A DNA stretch of 64,000 nucleotides, from NCBI GenBank assembly GCA_020073645.1, contig JAIQET010000007.1:23438-87437 (forward strand), read 5' to 3'. Origin of the DNA: Terriglobia bacterium (GTDB taxonomy: Bacteria > Acidobacteriota > Terriglobia > Terriglobales > Acidobacteriaceae). Made by a program: the position numbers and the translations under genes. The first letter of the stretch is position 1, and the number at the start of each line of letters is the position of its first letter. This document shows positions 62,201 through 64,000 of the stretch, in pieces. Below the pieces are notes generated by a model. It saw only the letters and a list, made by a program, of their open reading frames with translations, ran no database searches and was not told the origin of the DNA.

Positions 62201-62791
62201 ATGCAAGTGACCAATGAAAAGCCGATCCGCTTCACCGACGAGCTGCGCTTAACCCCGTGGTGGGCCATCGTCCTGGCGGGGATCGGTTTCGTCTGCATGC
62301 AGTTCGTGTTCAATGTGGTCATCGCTCGCGAGGCGAATGCTCCACCGGCCTGGGGACGGGCCCTGCTTGGAATCTTTGTCGGCTTCGTCCTCGCGTGCTA
62401 CTTCCTGCTCATCGGCTACGTGAGCCGCGATGCGGGGCGCCGCAACATGAGCCGCCCGCTATGGACTGCGGTCGCGATTCTCATTCCGAACGGGTTGGGC
62501 ATTGTTCTTTACTTCATCCTGCGGCAACCGCTGCAGAACCGCTGCCCGCAATGTGGCGCCGGCGTCCAGAGCGCATTCCATTACTGCCCCAAGTGCAGCA
62601 CGAAACTGCACCCCAGTTGCCCGCACTGCCAGCGCGAAGTACAGGTCGGCGACAAGTTTTGCCCCTATTGCGGCGGATCCCTGTCAGAATCCCACCCTGC
62701 GGAGTCCGAAGGAATTCAACAGCCGCTGGATCCATGCCTATCCGGGCGAGCACAAAGCGTCTGGCGCCTATATGAACGGCTCGGCCTATGA
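62201..62791 (+). CDS. Zinc-ribbon membrane protein, 3' end replaced
   Basis: The genuine part has three hydrophobic segments (WAIVLAGIGFVCMQFVFNVVI, LLGIFVGFVLACYFLLIGYV and LWTAVAILIPNGLGIVLYFIL) and then paired zinc ribbons (CPQCGAGV..YCPKCS and CPHCQ..FCPYCGG). GGAGAAGG lies upstream of ATG 62201. After SLSESHPAE (about 62700) the residues no longer look like this protein, because the DNA from about 62712 encodes an M3 peptidase in another frame. The natural end of the gene is therefore not in this window. It completes the second ECF module. Confidence 0.7.
   Translation: MQVTNEKPIRFTDELRLTPWWAIVLAGIGFVCMQFVFNVVIAREANAPPAWGRALLGIFVGFVLACYFLLIGYVSRDAGRRNMSRPLWTAVAILIPNGLGIVLYFILRQPLQNRCPQCGAGVQSAFHYCPKCSTKLHPSCPHCQREVQVGDKFCPYCGGSLSESHPAESEGIQQPLDPCLSGRAQSVWRLYERLGL
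62680..62715. other. Junction between two unrelated sequences
   Basis: The zinc-ribbon gene is intact up to CPYCGGS (about 62675) and the M3 peptidase homology begins at KEFNSRWIHAYPG (62709 onward) in a different frame. Both genes are missing the parts that should lie across this point. Confidence 0.75.
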
Positions 62792-63500
62792 CGTGCATCC
62801 CTATCTGCTGCTCAATCACAACGACGATTACGAAGCGCTGACGACGCTGGCCCATGAATCGGGACATGCTGTCCACACGCTACTGACCAATAAGACGCAA
62901 CCCTTCGAGAAATCGAACTATTCCACTTTCGTCGCGGAAACGGCCTCTATCGGCAACGAGATGCTGCTCAACGACTACATGGTGGCGCATGCGAAATCGA
63001 AGGAAGAGAAACTCTATTATCTGGGAGAAGGAGTGGAAGCAGTTCGCCAAACCTTCTTCCGCCAGGTGATGTTCGCCGAATTCCAGCTCGCCATCCATGA
63101 CGAGATGGAAGCCGGCCGCCCGCTGTCGGGCGAGCGCATGACCTCGATGTATTGCGATCTGCTCAGGAAGTATTACGGCGAGGCGCAGGGCGTGACCAAG
63201 ATCAATCCCACCTATTGCGCCGAGTGGGAATACATCCCGCACTTCTATTATGGCTTCTATGTCTGGCAGTACGCGACCTCCATGGCGGGCGCAGCCCAGC
63301 TGACCGACGACATTTTGGAAGGCGGCCCGCCCGCGCGCGACCGCTTCATCAACATGCTGAAGGCCGGCGCATCGGACTATCCCTACAATCTCTACAAGAA
63401 GGCCGGCATCGATATGGCGACGCCGGCGCCGTACCAGAAACTGGTCGCGCGCATGTCGCACCTTCTCGACGAGATCGACGCGATCGAGAAACAACCGTGA
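62712..63500 (+). CDS. M3-family oligopeptidase, N-terminally truncated
   Basis: This is the C-terminal part of an oligoendopeptidase F-type zinc metallopeptidase. SRWIHAYPGEHKASGAYMNG leads to the zinc motif TLAHESGHAVHTLL (HESGH) and NYSTFVAETASIGNEMLL, then AEWEYIPHFYYGFYVWQYATSMAGAAQL, DRFINMLKAGASDYPYNLYKKAGIDM and PAPYQKLVARM. A full member would have 300 or more residues before this point. Here they are absent, and no start codon with a Shine-Dalgarno precedes. Codon style is unlike the rest of the window. It is most likely a fragment joined by assembly. Confidence 0.8.
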   Translation, partial: EFNSRWIHAYPGEHKASGAYMNGSAYDVHPYLLLNHNDDYEALTTLAHESGHAVHTLLTNKTQPFEKSNYSTFVAETASIGNEMLLNDYMVAHAKSKEEKLYYLGEGVEAVRQTFFRQVMFAEFQLAIHDEMEAGRPLSGERMTSMYCDLLRKYYGEAQGVTKINPTYCAEWEYIPHFYYGFYVWQYATSMAGAAQLTDDILEGGPPARDRFINMLKAGASDYPYNLYKKAGIDMATPAPYQKLVARMSHLLDEIDAIEKQP

Positions 63501-63519
63501 TGGCTATCACGCAATAAAG

Positions 63520-63549
63520 GGAAGGCGGCCAGACGCCGCCTTCCTTTTC
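63520..63549 (+). terminator. Rho-independent terminator after the M3 gene
   Basis: GGAAGGCGGC (63520-63529) pairs with GCCGCCTTCC (63535-63544) around CAGAC, followed by TTTTCT. Confidence 0.85.
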
Positions 63550-63586
63550 TCACTTTGGTTCCAGGCAACGCACAAGGAGAGTCAAC

Positions 63587-64000
63587 ATGTACCGCAAACT
63601 CGTGATGGCAACCCTGCTCAGCCTCGCGGCGTTGCCCGCGCTCGCGCAAACGACGGTCGAGCAGATGGCGAAACCACCGGCTAATGCCGACGTGTGGATG
63701 ATCACCTCCGTCGGCGGCGGCAAGCACGGCCAGACCTCGTCCTGGACAGCGCCCGACGGCACCCACTGGTCGCGCTTCAGCTTGAACCTGCGCGGCTTCA
63801 TCAGCGAACTCGACCAGCAGATGAAGCTCACGCCCGACGGCAACATCGCCAGCATGACCGTGCGCGGGTTCACGCCGAGCGGCGACGCGGCCGAGACCTT
63901 TGATACGAAGAACGGCACCTACACCTTCAAGAGTCCCGTCGATCAGGGCAGCGGCAAGACGAAGGCCGGTCTTTATTACGCCTCGTTTGGCGGCACGCTT
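63587..64000 (+). CDS. Secreted amidohydrolase-family protein, 3'-truncated by the window
   Basis: The first 138 residues are visible: a signal peptide (MYRKLVMATLLSLAALPALAQ) and the segment ADVWMITSVGGGKHGQTSSWTAPDGTHWSRF, which matches the N-terminal beta domain of secreted amidohydrolases in sphingomonad-like alphaproteobacteria. The metal site is not reached before the window ends. AAGGAGA lies seven bases before ATG 63587. It belongs to the same foreign segment as the M3 fragment. Confidence 0.55.
   Translation, partial: MYRKLVMATLLSLAALPALAQTTVEQMAKPPANADVWMITSVGGGKHGQTSSWTAPDGTHWSRFSLNLRGFISELDQQMKLTPDGNIASMTVRGFTPSGDAAETFDTKNGTYTFKSPVDQGSGKTKAGLYYASFGGTL

Overview
The window looks like a chromosomal fragment of a high-G+C, Gram-negative soil bacterium. 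The best guess is an Acidobacteriota (Terriglobia-like) genome, probably metagenome-assembled. This is inference from gene content and style: secreted TPR and beta-propeller proteins, ECF sigma/anti-sigma pairs with TonB-like tails, AsmA-like proteins, many short dispersed palindromic repeats, and housekeeping genes scattered outside classical operons. No rRNA and no CRISPR array is visible. One tRNA is present, tRNA-Ala(GGC), on the minus strand at 20023-20098.

Layout. 1-11 kb: 5'-truncated proS, a small membrane protein, a beta-propeller lipoprotein, a bifunctional PBP, a TPR protein, a KdsC-like phosphatase and an M16 peptidase pair (one partner lacks the zinc motif). 11-17.5 kb: a MazEF-type toxin-antitoxin pair, a DUF5677-like gene, and a giant Lhr-type helicase whose frame carries two repeat-derived insertions. 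17.2-31 kb: a candidate structured RNA with terminator, an M23 peptidase, tRNA-Ala, an ECF sigma/anti-sigma pair, TPR proteins, then a tight rnc-lepB-lepB-AsmA-like operon. 31-37.7 kb: D-aminoacylase, APC permease, acyltransferase, a RAYT (REP-associated transposase) element with inverted ends, a site-2-type protease, trpS, and an array of REP hairpins resembling the RAYT ends. 37.7-50 kb: scpA-scpB-rluB, hisC, a TonB-like protein, ROK kinase, mutM (with an in-frame repeat insertion), purA, ndk, and sucCD split by a repeat. 50-62.7 kb: a low-G+C-looking nuclease/helicase/HNH-repeat gene coupled to trpD, DinB, a beta-CASP metallo-beta-lactamase, an M1-like peptidase with an altered zinc motif, rlmB, a thiolase, a GNAT enzyme, and a second ECF sigma/anti-sigma/zinc-ribbon module.

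At about 62.69-62.71 kb the zinc-ribbon gene breaks off. An N-terminally headless M3 oligopeptidase continues in another frame, followed by the start of a secreted amidohydrolase. The style there is alphaproteobacterial, so I read this as an assembly chimera or a recombination junction and would not trust the last 1.3 kb as part of the same genome.

The most distinctive theme is the repeat landscape. It includes a RAYT with its hairpin families, GC-rich REP-like elements that have been absorbed into the coding frames of lhr and mutM, and several unrelated-sequence families of hairpins built from reiterated 7-11 bp words that sit directly on gene 3' ends. These hairpins sometimes supply the stop codon and in one place are nested inside each other. 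All functional calls rest on motif recognition by eye; no database search was run.
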